This document shows, in pieces, positions 11,938 through 27,560 of a DNA stretch of 64,000 nt. The DNA comes from Stictocephala bisonia (lineage: Eukaryota > Arthropoda > Insecta > Hemiptera > Membracidae), in the NCBI GenBank assembly GCA_035578905.1, contig JAQJVL010000029.1, forward strand, positions 4,543,748-4,607,747, given 5' to 3'. The notes beneath the pieces are model-generated. The model was not told where the DNA came from and did no database searches. It saw only the letters and a list, made by a program, of their open reading frames with translations. Position 1 is the first letter of the stretch, and the number at the start of each line of letters is the position of its first letter. The position numbers were made by a program, and so were the translations under genes.

Positions 11938-12112
11938 TAAATCAGACCAATACCTTGTGGTTGGGATTCCGCATTAAAATATTAATTCCGAAATAAGTCA
12001 TTTAGTCCCCCTAACTAGTGGGTTATAATAAATGGCTCTTTCTAAGGAACAGTAATTCTTAATTAGTAACGATGACTACATTCATTCATCTCACTCATTC
12101 ACCACCAATAAT
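11938..12112 (+). mobile_element. Family 2 retroposon fragment
   Basis: It contains AATCAGACCAATACC, the TGGTTGGGATTCCGC block, TTTCTAAGGAACAGT and the CACTCATTCACC block, in the same order as the fuller copies at 16388-17128 and 27163-27560. It is degraded and truncated at both ends. Confidence 0.6.
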
Positions 12113-14240
12113 GGTCTTATGGGCTGGAGTTCTGGACTGGTTTTTAATCAGCACGTATCTATTGTCCGTAAGACCAACAGTAAACGATGTCAAATCAAGT
12201 AAAAAAGTATCTTCTCTGGTACTAATTTAAATGTGACCAACTCTTGAAATGGGTGTTTTCATTTCAAATATTTTTTAAAATTAAAACAGCTTATAACTTA
12301 ACAAGTACGTGTCATTTAATTATGACAATTATTAAATACGCTAAGCAATAAATATGTTTCATAACTTAACAAGCAAAATTTTACAGGAAAAATACGAGAA
12401 TATTGGCTTATACTTTTATTGGTCTTGTGGAAAATTTATCCAAGATGGCCGACCACTTCAGCCCCCCCTTTTTTTCATAATCACGGGTATCTAAGTTTTT
12501 TTTTTGCGAAACCATCTGTGTGCAATAATTTTATGTTTGAATAGTGAATCGACATATTTTTTATTATTTAATCTTATCGATATAAACCTTAGACTTGATA
12601 AATTCGACAGTTACTCGGATACCTAAAGGAAAATATGGCGACATTCGTAAGTTCAAAATAAATGTGGAATAGACCTATGGAATACCAATGTAGTCTTCTC
12701 CGGGTTTTTCAGGAAATGTGCTTTTTTTACCTATCTGCACGGTTTAAACTATATTAAATTAAAGTCATTAGGTCACAGATCTATGCTCAGTATCTCAATG
12801 GCCACGAAAAAGCAGAAATCTCAAGGTTAGTGCTGTAACTACGTTTTTAGGGACCACACGTCGGGCACATAGACTTCTCCACGACGTAATGTGGGTGATC
12901 ATTAAGTGAACGCTCAGTCACGTGATATTAATAGGCTCATAAACCATTATAAATACAATCGTCCGGACACTTATTTGCCAAGTAGCTGTATTACTGCACT
13001 ACGATAAGAGTTTCGTAATTGCTCTTTGTTTACAAGAGCTATCAAATAATTAAGTTCGCTCACAAATAAGTGAGAATCATAGCAAAAATCAAAATAAACA
13101 CTAATCCAAAATTCTTGTGCAGAAAATGACATAATTTTTTTCTTGGTTGCGAATTTGAAAAATGTTAAATGTTCGATTGGTTGCAGTAACGACGGGAAAA
13201 TTTCATAACAATAAAAAAAAACAATATTTGAGTCAAAAAATCTTTGAGGGCTGATAGTTCATCAATCTCTCAAAGAACAATATCATGCTAAATTATTACT
13301 TACTTCTGTATATTTTTTACCCCATTTTCCTGGTACAGCAATCACATTGTCATCGTCTATAATTACTAGACTTCGTCCACCGATGGAAGACTTCGTACAT
13401 CTAATGACAATTAGCACGATGTTCAATAGCTGTCATATGACGACAACTTTATTACCGACAAAGTTTCAAGACTATTGCCCTCTTGCCCTGCTATTAGTAC
13501 TATCTTGTAATAAAATAACAAATTGACAGTCCTAAAGGTGAAGTCTTCTTACTTCATCACCGTGCCCCGGCCATCTTTAGAGAAAATCATAATTTCGTTA
13601 TTGTAGGACAACCACGTGCATACATGTAATATATGAATTCAGGACATAATACAAGATATTTAAATTCAAATTAAACCCTAAATATTTTACAATTTCAGTT
13701 AACACCACAACTGTGTCTTGATAAAGTTCCAGAATGTTTAATTTCTTAATCTGTTTTTCTCCAATATGTTCAATTGGTGTCAAAATTAAAAACCAATTTT
13801 AAGTCAGCAGCCATGCTGAAATGAAAGGACAACGGATTATTCGACAAGTTTTAAAATAATTTTGCCATTTCATAAATGGGTAGGTATATAACAAAATGAG
13901 TTTACCAAAATCGAGTGAGGGTTTCGTGAAAATATCCTAGCTTATCACTTGTTGAATTTGGCTTGTTGGGGTAAATGCGTTTTCATTATAACTGCCCCAA
14001 GGCTAATAGGCAGGATAGCATCCCTCGTATACTGCTATTGTTGCTGAATATCCCTTGGGAAGGGTGCTAGGCCAAAGGGTTGGACGCAACAACTACCATA
14101 GATAGGGTCTATCTTACCTGGACCTAGTATAAGAATGAGATGAAAGAACTTACTGTCATTTTGAATGCGTTAGACTATCGTCAGACAACAATAGCGACGT
14201 AAAAGCCGTTGTTATGGCAACAATAAAACACTAACTGTAA
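12113..14240 (+). other. Intron 1: unique sequence
   Basis: AT-rich intronic DNA with scattered homopolymers. The 61-codon minus-strand frame at 13598-13783 has no recognisable features. No gene or repeat was recognised. Confidence 0.5.
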
Positions 14241-14242
14241 AA

Positions 14243-14945
14243 ATCAGCTGTTACCTCACAGCCCAACAGTATAGTTACCTCATAACCTAACAGTGTAGTT
14301 ACTTCACAGCCCAACAGTGTAGTTACCTCACAGCCCAACAGGGTAGTTACCTCACAGCCCAACAGTGTAGTTACCTCACAGCCCAACAGGGTAGTTACCT
14401 CACAGCCCAGCAGTGTAGTTACCTCACAGACCAACAGAGTAGTTACCTCACAGCCCAACAGTGTAGTTATCTCATAGCCCAGCAGTGTAGTTACCTCACA
14501 GCCCAACAGTGTAGTTACCTCACACCCCACAGTGTAATTACCTCACAGCCCAACAGAGTAGTTATCTCACAGCCCAACAGTGTAATTACATCACAGCCGA
14601 ACAGTGTAGTTACCTCACAGCCCAACAGTGTAGTTACCTCACAGCCCAGCAGTGTAGTTACCTCACAGCCCAGCAGTGCAGTTACCTCACAGCCCAACAG
14701 TGTAGTTACCTCACACCCCACAGTGTAATTACCTCACAGCCCAACAGAGTAGTTATCTCACAGCCCAACAGTGTAGTTACCTCACAGCCCAACAGTGTAG
14801 TTACCTCACACCCCACAGTGTAATTACCTCACAGTCCAACAGAGTAGTTATCTCACAGCCCAACTGTGTAGTTACCTCACAGCCCAACAGTGTAGTTACC
14901 TCAGAGCTCAACAGTGTAGTTACCTCACAGCCCAACAGTGTAGGT
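14243..14945. repeat. 24-bp tandem repeat (about 29 copies) with a higher-order pattern
   Basis: Units of 24 bases, CAGCCCAACAGTGTAGTTAC plus CTCA. A shortened 23-base variant (CACACCCCACAGTGTAATTA) recurs near 14521, 14712 and 14808, always followed by the AACAGAGTAGTTATCTCA variant, so blocks of several units have been duplicated. Because 24 is divisible by three, the minus strand stays open and reads an eight-residue GCEVTTLL repeat. These frames are by-products of the repeat. Confidence 0.97.
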
Positions 14946-15427
14946 ACTCAAATTAACACCACCCGGTCAAATTACAGTTCTTAAAAATATTTACGAAACG
15001 TTTTCACTGTATTTATTTTGACATGGGATTTATTTAACTAGTTATCATTTATTCATCTTCGATTAAACCTTTTAATAACCGTTATCTGCCAATTTGTAAA
15101 GATAAATAACTGAAATTTGAAATAAAATAAACTTAATTATAACAGTATTCAATCTAGAACAAACTGAACATTTTATTAATAATTATTTAACATTTATAAA
15201 GATTTCAGTTCCTTGCAGGTTCCAGTGACTGATTAATTATTAAAAATATACTAACTTTCTGGTATTAATACGTATAAACAGTGCTAATCATCCGCTATTT
15301 TCATAGGTTATTTAATAAAAAATACATTAAACTATTTACCGCCAATGAGGCGTCTTGCTTACTTTTTAATATTTTTTGTAAAAGGGTCGATCTCTTTCTA
15401 ACCTTACTGTGCCCATTCCTCATTGAC
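14946..15427 (+). other. Intron 1: AT-rich spacer
   Basis: Very AT-rich sequence with no gene or repeat recognised. Confidence 0.5.
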
Positions 15428-15607
15428 CATTGATCTGTGCGAGTAACTTATTCAGACATAGTAAGGGGGTGAACCGGTACAGTAGAAGGTGAGTATTACT
15501 GTACTGATAAATCTTTCAGTCTAGGCCGGATTCGAACCAGCGCTATCTATCTCTAACCTAAGCTCAAAGTCCTGACGCCTTAGACCGCTCGGCCACCGGT
15601 ACACCCA
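15428..15607 (-). mobile_element. tRNA(Leu/Ser)-like SINE, antisense
   Basis: On the minus strand it starts GGTGGCCGAGCGGTCTAAGG, a classic class II tRNA box A, and has GCTGGTTCGAATCCGGC as T arm and box B with five paired bases. The acceptor stem does not pair and a body of about 90 bases follows, ending GAATAAGTTACTCGCACAG, which resembles the tails of the family 1 SINEs at 1727 and 5722. It is therefore a SINE and not a tRNA gene. Confidence 0.75.
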
Positions 15608-16387
15608 CAACTGATTGGGTTGATGGAAGGACATTTCAAATCCCTAAATATATTACGCTTAAGTATAGCGTAAAAATTTACCTCAATAAGTAGTAGAAAC
15701 AGCAGATCAGTTTACATGTATTGTGAGAGACGTTTTGTTGTTAAGACCATTTTACATACATCAGGGTGGTCTGTAACTCATAGCAAACGTTGTATTATTT
15801 TAAAGAATTCTTTTAATAAAAATAGTCAATCACGATGAACGACTTTAGCAAGTTGTCATTGTTTCAAATTGAGCTCGGTTAAATAATAACAACGCTTTCT
15901 CGTCTATTCCAACATGTATGATTGTTATTTTAGCGTCGCCAAAAAGGTTCCATAAATATTGTGTGTTTGATTCATGTGATAGTGATTTTACATTATTGAC
16001 GGGTGACCTGCAAATGTACATTGGCATTGACCTACATCAAATTGTCATGGGACTCTACCACGTCGGAGTATCGACTACATGGCCAAAACTCCATATTTAC
16101 AAAAGCAAATTCGTTAAATATACGCAGATCAAACTGCCTTAAAGTATCGGAGCAGGCCCAGAATACTTCATCACCTAATTGATATAGGCTAGATGATAAT
16201 ATGTCAGTGGTAATGTGTTGATGATCGCCTTAAGGTTTAAGTATTACTACACCTATATGTAATTCATAAATAATGTAAGGAATGTTCAATAAAATAGTTT
16301 CTCAGTTAACATATCACGTGATGTTGGGAATACAAAATAATTAACTTAAATCAGCACCGATCGATCGGTGGGCTTTAATTAAATTAA
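15608..16387 (+). other. Intron 1: unique sequence
   Basis: Two overlapping reading frames on opposite strands (15845-16027 minus, 15918-16142 plus) show no domain or codon pattern that supports a gene. No repeat was recognised. Confidence 0.45.
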
Positions 16388-17128
16388 ATTAACTGGTGGC
16401 GCAGTGCTGTAACCCAGCTACTTGGGGACAAGGTCTGGAGATTGTAGGCGATAGGTTGGATGTTCGGTCCTTTTAATACCAACATGGCGTCCTCTTGATG
16501 GTTGCTATCGGCGTGGACACTACTAGAGAAGTCTGGGGTGTCCATGTTGGATGGTAATCATTGTGCGGATGTTGTGTGGGGGAGTTGAAACAGCTGTATT
16601 GCTAAAGTAAAATGTGAAAACTGAGTAATCTAACTACATAAATTAAGGCTTTTAATTACATGTATGGTGGTAATGATCCAACGTATGTGGATGTGGTACA
16701 ATACACATACGGTGATAATAAACCCATCCACAAACGGTGGTATTGAATATATATATGGTGGTATTGGCACTCTCATCTGCCTATTATCGAATGGTGAATG
16801 ACCTTACAAACCACCCTGTATAGTACTTATGACCTTTCCATCCACCCACACATGTACAGTGGTTATCACATGTACAACCTGAGTATCAGACTAGTTAATT
16901 AGCTGAAAATCAGACCACCACTACGTGGTTCGGATTCCACGTAAAGCTGTAGGTCCCTTAGTTGCCCTGGCTGTTGGGCTATTAATAAATTGCCCTTTCT
17001 GAGGAACAGTTGAACTCAGTTAGTAACCAGACTACACTCATCCACACTCATCCTACACTCATATAACCATTCATATTCGCCTTAAAATACCAACAACGTT
17101 GTGTCGGTGTCTCATATGTAAGAATGTA
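16388..17128 (+). mobile_element. Family 2 retroposon, longest copy
   Basis: It starts GGTGGCGCAGTGCTGTAACC (box-A-like) and has ATGTTCGGTCC (box-B-like) near 16460. A GTGTCCATGTTGGATGG block, a (GGTGGTA)-rich low-complexity stretch (about 16660-16880) and the TACGTGGTTCGGATTCCACG ... CATTCATATTCGCC body follow. The box A and B arrangement suggests a tRNA-derived SINE head joined to a longer body. Shorter copies lie at 22340 and 27163. Confidence 0.72.
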
Positions 17129-17884
17129 ATAATCACAATAATTTAAGTACAACAAAATGTATTATTATGGTGATTTACTCCAGTAAGCAGCGTTTATCAT
17201 TCTCAGACTAGTATTTCGTCTGTATTTTAGCTTAAGAGTGAACTTATAATTAATAAATCAGCCATAAAAAGCAACTAAAGTTAACGACATGTTATCATTC
17301 TTACCAAGTTAGCATGTATTAGTCTCGTTGCTGGTGACCCTGTTTTCAATTAGTACCTCAAGAGAAAACTTTAAATCTAACCATGAGTTAGATTAAACGT
17401 TGGTTTACAAGCTTTTTGACAAGCAAGTATAAATTATAACGTTTTATTACGTCGTACAAAAATATAATTGCATTGCGTTTTCTATAGTTTGGATTGATAT
17501 AGTTTATTTTATTTCGCTTTTTTCTTTTTGATCGTTGGAGCTGAAACAAAGATTATGTAAACAATGGTTTAGGTAAAGTTTTCTTTCAGTAATTTTAATG
17601 TATGAATAACAAAAAGTATTTATAAGTGAAAATATGCCGACGCCATCAAACTTAAGTCATAGTTGCAAAGCATGCAACACCCCATCTACAAGATCAAATG
17701 ACCGTATGACCATATGACCCCCTCACCGACTTATGGTTAGCTTGCTATCACCAAGTAGACGCTAGATGGAACGTGCTCGAGGTAGCGGATGGAAGGATGA
17801 AAGTCGTCCGACGAAGTCCCTCATAACAGGATCTGCATCGACTAATTGCAGGAGGAACAGCTGCAGTGGACGCAGCTAACTGAC
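17129..17884 (+). other. Intron 1: unique sequence
   Basis: The segment at 17690-17880 is richer in GC and leads into the 62-bp array. The 82-codon minus-strand frame at 17748-17996 runs into the array and has no domain. No gene is called. Confidence 0.45.
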
Positions 17885-18415
17885 CGGAACCGGAACTTGC
17901 TTCTGGCAAACCGCTCGATAGCCACTTAGGCCAGGTCAGTGTAGCGCTGGCTGACACAGTACTTCTGACAAACTGCTCGATAGCCACAAGGGCCAACTCA
18001 GTGTAGCGCTGGTGGACACAGTACTTCTTGCAAACTGATCGATGGCCACCTGGGTCAGGTCAGTGTTGCGCTTGCTGACACAGTACTTCTTGCAAACTGC
18101 TCGATAGCCACTTGGGCCGGGTTAGTGTAGCGCTAGCTGACACAGTACTTCTTGCAAACTGCTCGATAGCCACTTGGGCCGGTTTAGTGTAGCGCTAGCT
18201 GACACAGTACTTCTTGCAAACTGCTCGATAGCCACTTGGGCCGGTTTAGTGTAGCGCTAGCTGATACAGTACTTCTTGCAAAGTGATTGATGGCCACTTG
18301 GGTCAGGTCAGAGTTAAGCTGGCTGACACAGTACTTCTTGCAAACTGCTCGATAGCCACTTGGGCCGGGTTAGTGTAGCGCTAGCTGACACACTACATCT
18401 TGTAAACCGCTCGAT
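17885..18415. repeat. 62-bp tandem repeat (about 8.5 copies)
   Basis: Units of 62 bases (CTTCTTGCAAACTGCTCGAT, then AGCCACTTGGGCC, then GTGTAGCGCTAGCTGACACAGTA). The outer copies are more diverged than the middle ones. No spacers. Confidence 0.95.
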
Positions 18416-20909
18416 CAACACTCTGGCCCACGACGTCATTGATTGACCAAATCGGTTTCGGTAAACTGAAACCTACCCTCTCACAAACTGTAGCCCACAG
18501 ATGACAGGAGACAGTACACCAACTCAAGAGAGGAAAGAAAAAATCTTATGTTGGAAAGAATTTTCATTAAAATATTTATATATATATATACTGTATATAG
18601 AAAAAAGAAAAATTCATCAAAATAGGAAATAAGTATTCCATCATAATAACTCTAAAGCAACTCTACAAGTTTTTTATCAGAAAATAACAAAGGAAATACA
18701 AATAAACTATAATATTAAACCTTAACAAAGTATTTAAAATGTAAATAAATAACATAGTGGAAATATAAGTATATAACAGAGATAGTATAAATAATTATAA
18801 ATGTTTACATTGCATCTATACGACTGGGGAAAGTTATGAAATTAAGAAAAAAGAAAAGAACAATACGGGTAAGTTCCGATTTCTATCTTATTCTGTTGGT
18901 GTAACAAGGCGGCTTCTAATTGTAATTTAATTTGCGAATTCCTGAAAACCTCCCTCTTTAAAACTTAAAAACAGGAATATAAACGACGAAAGGGAAAAAA
19001 CTTAAAATATAAAATAAAAATCAAGTCCCAATAAATAAATAACCTGACCCAACACACGATCTTCACTTGAAGAAACACAAACATTTGGAAGAAACATTAG
19101 TTCCTAGAAAATCACAGTCCGGTAGGTGGAAAAAAGAGAGGTAGGAAGCTAGTATGCAGAATCTGTGGACACAGCGATTAGAGAGGAATGAAGTGGAAGT
19201 CCCCATCTGTGCCAGTTAGAAGACAGCCGGCCAGCCCGAAGATCCACCGCTTCACTTCCACCTTCCACCTGGACCCTGGAGCTAGTAAATTTTAAAGCTT
19301 AGCCTTTCATTTTTGAGATGAAGACCAAACGACAAAAGATTAAATCACAAGTGAATTCGTTGTCACCTGACAAAGCGTAAGACGGCGCCGAACTCGTAAA
19401 ACGAACACAAAGGAAGAGTGGGTAGCCGATAGGCAATTGCCAAAATGTACCACGGCACAAAACAAATTTTATCATCTACAGACCAGAGGGATTTTAAACG
19501 GAATAGTAAAAACATGTAATATGCCAATTAACCATTATTTACCATACATCTAATTTCCTTTTATTATATGAAATCCGACATAATATAATATGTTATTCTT
19601 TTTTTAGTGGGAATTGTCATGTACTTGAGACTGCAGTAATTAACAATTTTACGAAGTTTTTTAATTGGAAAAGAACGTTCCAAAACAACAAATTATCGAG
19701 TTAAAATTGCTCATTAGGGACAACGAACCTGCTACGTAAAACTGGCCTAGTGTATTGACATAGAGTAACAAACTAGAAGTAAAAAGTCAGCCATTCTCTA
19801 CAACAATAGAAGCACCCCTCTCACGGGAATAGGGTAAAATGTTTTCGGGAGCAAACTACCCACAGCATGGAGCAGCAGAGCGTAGTCACAGCAATATAGC
19901 ATGAAATAGCAAAGGGCACAAATTTACTATTAATCTAACCAACGATGGAGCCTACATTAAACATGCCGGGCACACTAAACTAACCACCTATGAACAAACA
20001 CTGCCACTAATTTGTAATTACTATAGATAGTACCCTCGAAATACAATGAATCCGTGTTTGCCGTTATTAGTTATTAATTATTTGTGCCGAACGCCAAATG
20101 TGCACTATTTGTCCAAAACGCGTGTATTTGGTCTGGCTTCTCTGTTCTACTGTCTCTATGACCCTCGATGAATGCTATTTATTGATTATTCTTTTGGTTT
20201 ATTTACTAGTGCTATTTTCTCATTCGTTATCACAATTCGATTTCTGTAGAAACCAAAACACTCGTTCAACTATAATGAAAACGTTTAAGAATATATTATA
20301 TTTATTGAATGAAATATTAAAAATAAATTAATAGTTACTTAGTAACAATTTTTTTATATTCTTAAGAACTTTTGATACAACAAATATTTTATTTAGTAAC
20401 ATAGTACAGAGTGCATTTTTTATATTAATAAAACCTACATAATAGTTTTTAGGATTAACTTGTAACTTTCTATTCATATTATATTTAGGATTAAATTTAA
20501 CTTCAAAGTAGAATCTTGATATTTAAGTACAAAAATATTTTTGATCTCTTGAAATTCAAACACACGAATCAAATTGACGATTAGAAGAAAAATTAAAATA
20601 AAAACAAAAGGACGTCAGATGTTGTATGATATTATTTTGGAACCATATACTGAGGAAAATAACAATTAATAACTTTAAGTTTCAATATGAAACGGAACGC
20701 TTATGCATGTTTCGGCATTTTAAAACAAAATATAGTACATTGAACGGCCAACAGTTTCAATCGCCAAATTCACAATCACAGTACGCTTCCTGTCCTCTCC
20801 AATAATTTAGCTAATTGATAATTGAGTTATATGCTGATTGTTATTGTTTTGCACCTTTAGCAATGCCCATCACGTAACGCATTCAAGCGCTTAATTTTTT
20901 TGCGTCTAT
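18416..20909 (+). other. Intron 1: long AT-rich stretch, no gene recognised
   Basis: About 2.5 kb of AT-rich DNA with A-rich low-complexity runs (18530-18800). A segment of more mixed composition at about 19080-19300 has no convincing frame. The 77-codon frame at 20098-20331 has a hydrophobic stretch but no homology that I can recognise, and its composition is that of the surrounding DNA. Confidence 0.45.
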
Positions 20910-21790
20910 CAGCGTAATCGGTCTACGGCTTTTTATTGTTTCTCGTCCATATCATCACCCATCACCTAATCAGTCTACAGCTTTTTATTGTTTGGTGTCC
21001 ATATCATCAACCATTACGTAATCGGTCTACGGCTTTTTATTGTTTCTCGTCCATATCATCACCCATCACCTAATCAGTCTACAGCTTTTTATTGTTTCTC
21101 GTCCATATCATCACCCATCACCTAATCAGTCTACAGCTTTTTATTGTTTGGTGTCCATATCATCAACCATTACGTAATCAGTCTACGGCTTTTTATTGTT
21201 TGACGTCCATATCGTCACCCATCACATAATCAGTCTACAGCTTTTTATTGTTTAGAGTCCATATTATCAACCATTACGTAATCAGTCTACAGCTTTTTAT
21301 TGTTTGGAGTACATACCGTAACCCATTACGTAATCAGTCTGCAGCTTTTATTGTTTGGAGTCCATATCGTAACCCATTACGTAATCAGTATACAGCCTTT
21401 TATTGTTTGACGTCCATACCGTAACCCATTACATAATCAGTCTACAGCTTTTTATTGTTTGGGGTCCATATCGACACCCATCACGTAATCAGTCTACGGC
21501 TTTTTATTGTTTGGAGTCCATATCATCAAGTATTTCGTAATCAGTCTAAGGCCTTTTATTGTTTGGAGTCCATTTAGTAACCCATTATTTAATCAGTCTA
21601 CAGCTTTTTATTGTTTGGGGTCCATATCGACACCCATCACGTAATCAGTCTACGACTTTTTATTGTTTAGAGTCCAAATCATCAACCATTACGTAATCAG
21701 TCTAAGGCTTTTTATTGTTTGACGTCCATATCGTCACCCATCACGTAATCAGTATACGGCTTTTTATTGTTTGACATCCGTCGTAACGGT
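20910..21790. repeat. 52-bp tandem repeat (about 17 copies, diverged)
   Basis: Units of about 52 bases: GTCTACAGCTTTTTATTGTT, then a TGGNGTCCATATC block, then a CCATTACGTAATCA block. The copies differ at several sites (for example GGTGTCC, GACGTCC, GGAGTCC) and one or two lack a base, so this array is older than the 67-bp and 77-bp arrays. Confidence 0.95.
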
Positions 21791-22339
21791 AATACAACGC
21801 AATCAGTAGGCCTATATTGTTTTTTTAAATTTTAGCAACTATAGAGTTCGCCAATTTGTAAACCAATTTATGACTTAATTATGTAATATTTTGGATAGTT
21901 ACCTATCACTTACATAAATTCATAGCTATACTGTATTATGTAGTGCTCCGAGTTCTGCTCGTCATTAAGGCTTACATCAACTCTGTTTAAACTGTTCAGG
22001 GGATGAAGCTGGCAATTATTAGTCTGTAGTAGTCCAGGGCTGTTGTTTGACAGGTAGACTATCGCATATCTTATTCAACTAGATCGTAACTTGTTTGTCG
22101 ATTACAACGTTTTCTACATCTCTAAGGATACTTTGGTCAACGCCGAATGACGCACAACTCACATTCATCGATATTTTTTCGCAGCTACTTATGTTGAATT
22201 CACATTCTTATTGACACATGGGATATTTCATTGTTGTAGCGCGTATTTAAAGAATATTGCAATATTTGAACTAAGAATATGTTTAATCGTGCCCTATGTC
22301 CTTTTTTTATTGCCTGACTACGTTGTTAATTTTTGTTTC
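21791..22339 (+). other. Intron 1: unique sequence
   Basis: No gene or repeat was recognised. Confidence 0.45.
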
Positions 22340-22655
22340 AACCGTGGACACTACTAGGAAGTCTGGGGTGTCTAGATTTTGGGTGGTAATCGGTGTCCGG
22401 ATTTTGTGTAGGAGAGATAACTCAGTATCAGGCTTGTTAATTGGCTGAAAGTCAGAACGATACTACGTGGTTGGGATTCCACGTAAAGATGTAGGTCCAT
22501 AGTTGCCATGGCTATTGGGCTATTAGTAAATTTCCCTTTCTGAGGAACAGTCGAACTCATTTATCAGACTGCACAGTTCATCTACACTCATGTGATCATT
22601 CACGTTCGCCTTAAAATACGCATAAACTTGTGTCGGCGTCTTGTATGTAAGAATT
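22340..22655 (+). mobile_element. Family 2 retroposon copy (lacks the tRNA-like head)
   Basis: It begins near CGTGGACACTACTAGGAAGT and continues through ACTCAGTATCAGGCTTG, TACGTGGTTGGGATTCCACG, CCCTTTCTGAGGAACAG and the CATTCACGTTCGCC tail in the same order as at 16500-17128. The 5' truncation is typical of retroposition. The 62-codon minus-strand frame at 22372-22560 lies inside it. Confidence 0.75.
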
Positions 22656-23099
22656 TAAACAGAGTAAAACTTAGGTGTATGCTTAATAGTTGATATTGTT
22701 GAAACGTCGTTAAATTAAAATATTTTGTTTCTAATTTATTATTATTTGCTTACCAAGGCTCTTATTATCAAAATGAGGGCAAATTTGTAATTAGAATATG
22801 TAGATTAAGTTTCAACAATTAATCTAACTGTTCATACGTACTAAAAGTTACGGTACCTTTGAAAGGGTAATTAATTACAGCCTAACGACACACAGCGCGC
22901 GCTGCATTCCCAATTTCAGGGGTTCCTTTGACTGGAATGGGCATTACACTAGCTATTACACGAGGTTGTGTTTTAACCATCCAGCCACTGGTCAATTTGA
23001 GGGCATTTAGTTCAACCTTTAGGGTTGTTTTTAGTTCCTGTTCCTTTGAATGAGATAGGTATAATAAATCGAGGCAGAGCAGAGAGAATTGTGAGAGTT
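22656..23099 (+). other. Intron 1: unique sequence
   Basis: The 73-codon minus-strand frame at 22882-23103 ends at the edge of the 41-bp array and has no recognisable domain. No gene is called. Confidence 0.45.
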
Positions 23100-23514
23100 G
23101 CAAATCAATGTTGTATGCTGTATATAAACAAGTTGGTGAAACAAATCAATGTTGTATGCTGTATATAAACAAGTTTGTGAAACAAATCAATGTTGTATGC
23201 TGTATATAAACAAGTTGGTGAAACAAATCAATGTTGTATGCTGTATATAAACAAGTTGGTGAAACAAATCAATGTTGTATGCTGTATATAAACAAGTTGG
23301 TGAAACAAATCAATGTGTATGCTGTATATAAACAAGTTGGTGAAACAAATCAATGTTGTATGCTGTATATAAACAAGTTGGTGAAACAAATCAATGTTGT
23401 ATGCTGTATATAAACAAGTTGGTGAAACAAATCAATGTTGTATGCTGTATATAAACAAGTTGGTGAAACAAATCAATGTTGTATGCTGTATATAAACAAG
23501 TTGGTGAAACAAAT
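23100..23514. repeat. 41-bp tandem repeat (about 10 copies)
   Basis: Units of 41 bases, AATCAATGTTGTATGCTGTA then TATAAACAAGTTGGTGAAACA. Copies are nearly identical; one near 23310 lacks two bases and one near 23175 has TTTGTG for TTGGTG. The open frame at 23231-23413 is a by-product of the repeat. Confidence 0.97.
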
Positions 23515-27162
<3,648 letters not shown>

Positions 27163-27560
27163 ACAGTGGCGCAGTCTGAAACCCACATATTCGAAGACAA
27201 AGTGTTGTGTAGATTTTAGGTGATAGTTCTACGCACAGTCGTCTTAATATTGATACTTCAACTGGCATAAACATTACTAGATAAGTCTAGGGTGTCCGTG
27301 TTGGACGGTAGTCACCGGCCGTGTGTTGTGTAGAGAGGAGAACTGATGGTGCAGTCAGCTGAACATCAGACCGATTCTAAATAGTTCGGAACAACGTAAA
27401 GGTGTAGGTCCCTTAGTTACTCTAGCTTTTGTACTACTAATACATATCTTTTTCTAAGGAACATTCAACCTTAGTACCAATGATTACACTCGTTCATCTA
27501 CACTCATTCACCCCTCATATTCACCCTTATCTTTACGATCGGCGTTTTAATAGTGAATAA
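27163..27560 (+). mobile_element. Family 2 retroposon copy, near full length
   Basis: It starts CAGTGGCGCAGTCTGAAACC (box-A-like). The GTGTCCGTGTTGGACGG block, AACATCAGACCGATTC, TTTCTAAGGAACATTC and CACTCGTTCATCTACACTCATTCACC follow, and it ends near GATCGGCGTTTTAATAGTGAATAAATTAA. Its 3' end matches the small insert at 61566-61661. Confidence 0.7.

Noticed and set aside
14231..14721. Minus-strand open frames of 99 and 68 codons
   Set aside because: They translate a 24-bp tandem repeat; there is no start context, domain or conservation.
15520..15607. A tRNA-Leu or tRNA-Ser gene on the minus strand
   Set aside because: Box A and the T arm are good, but the acceptor stem does not pair and a SINE body follows.
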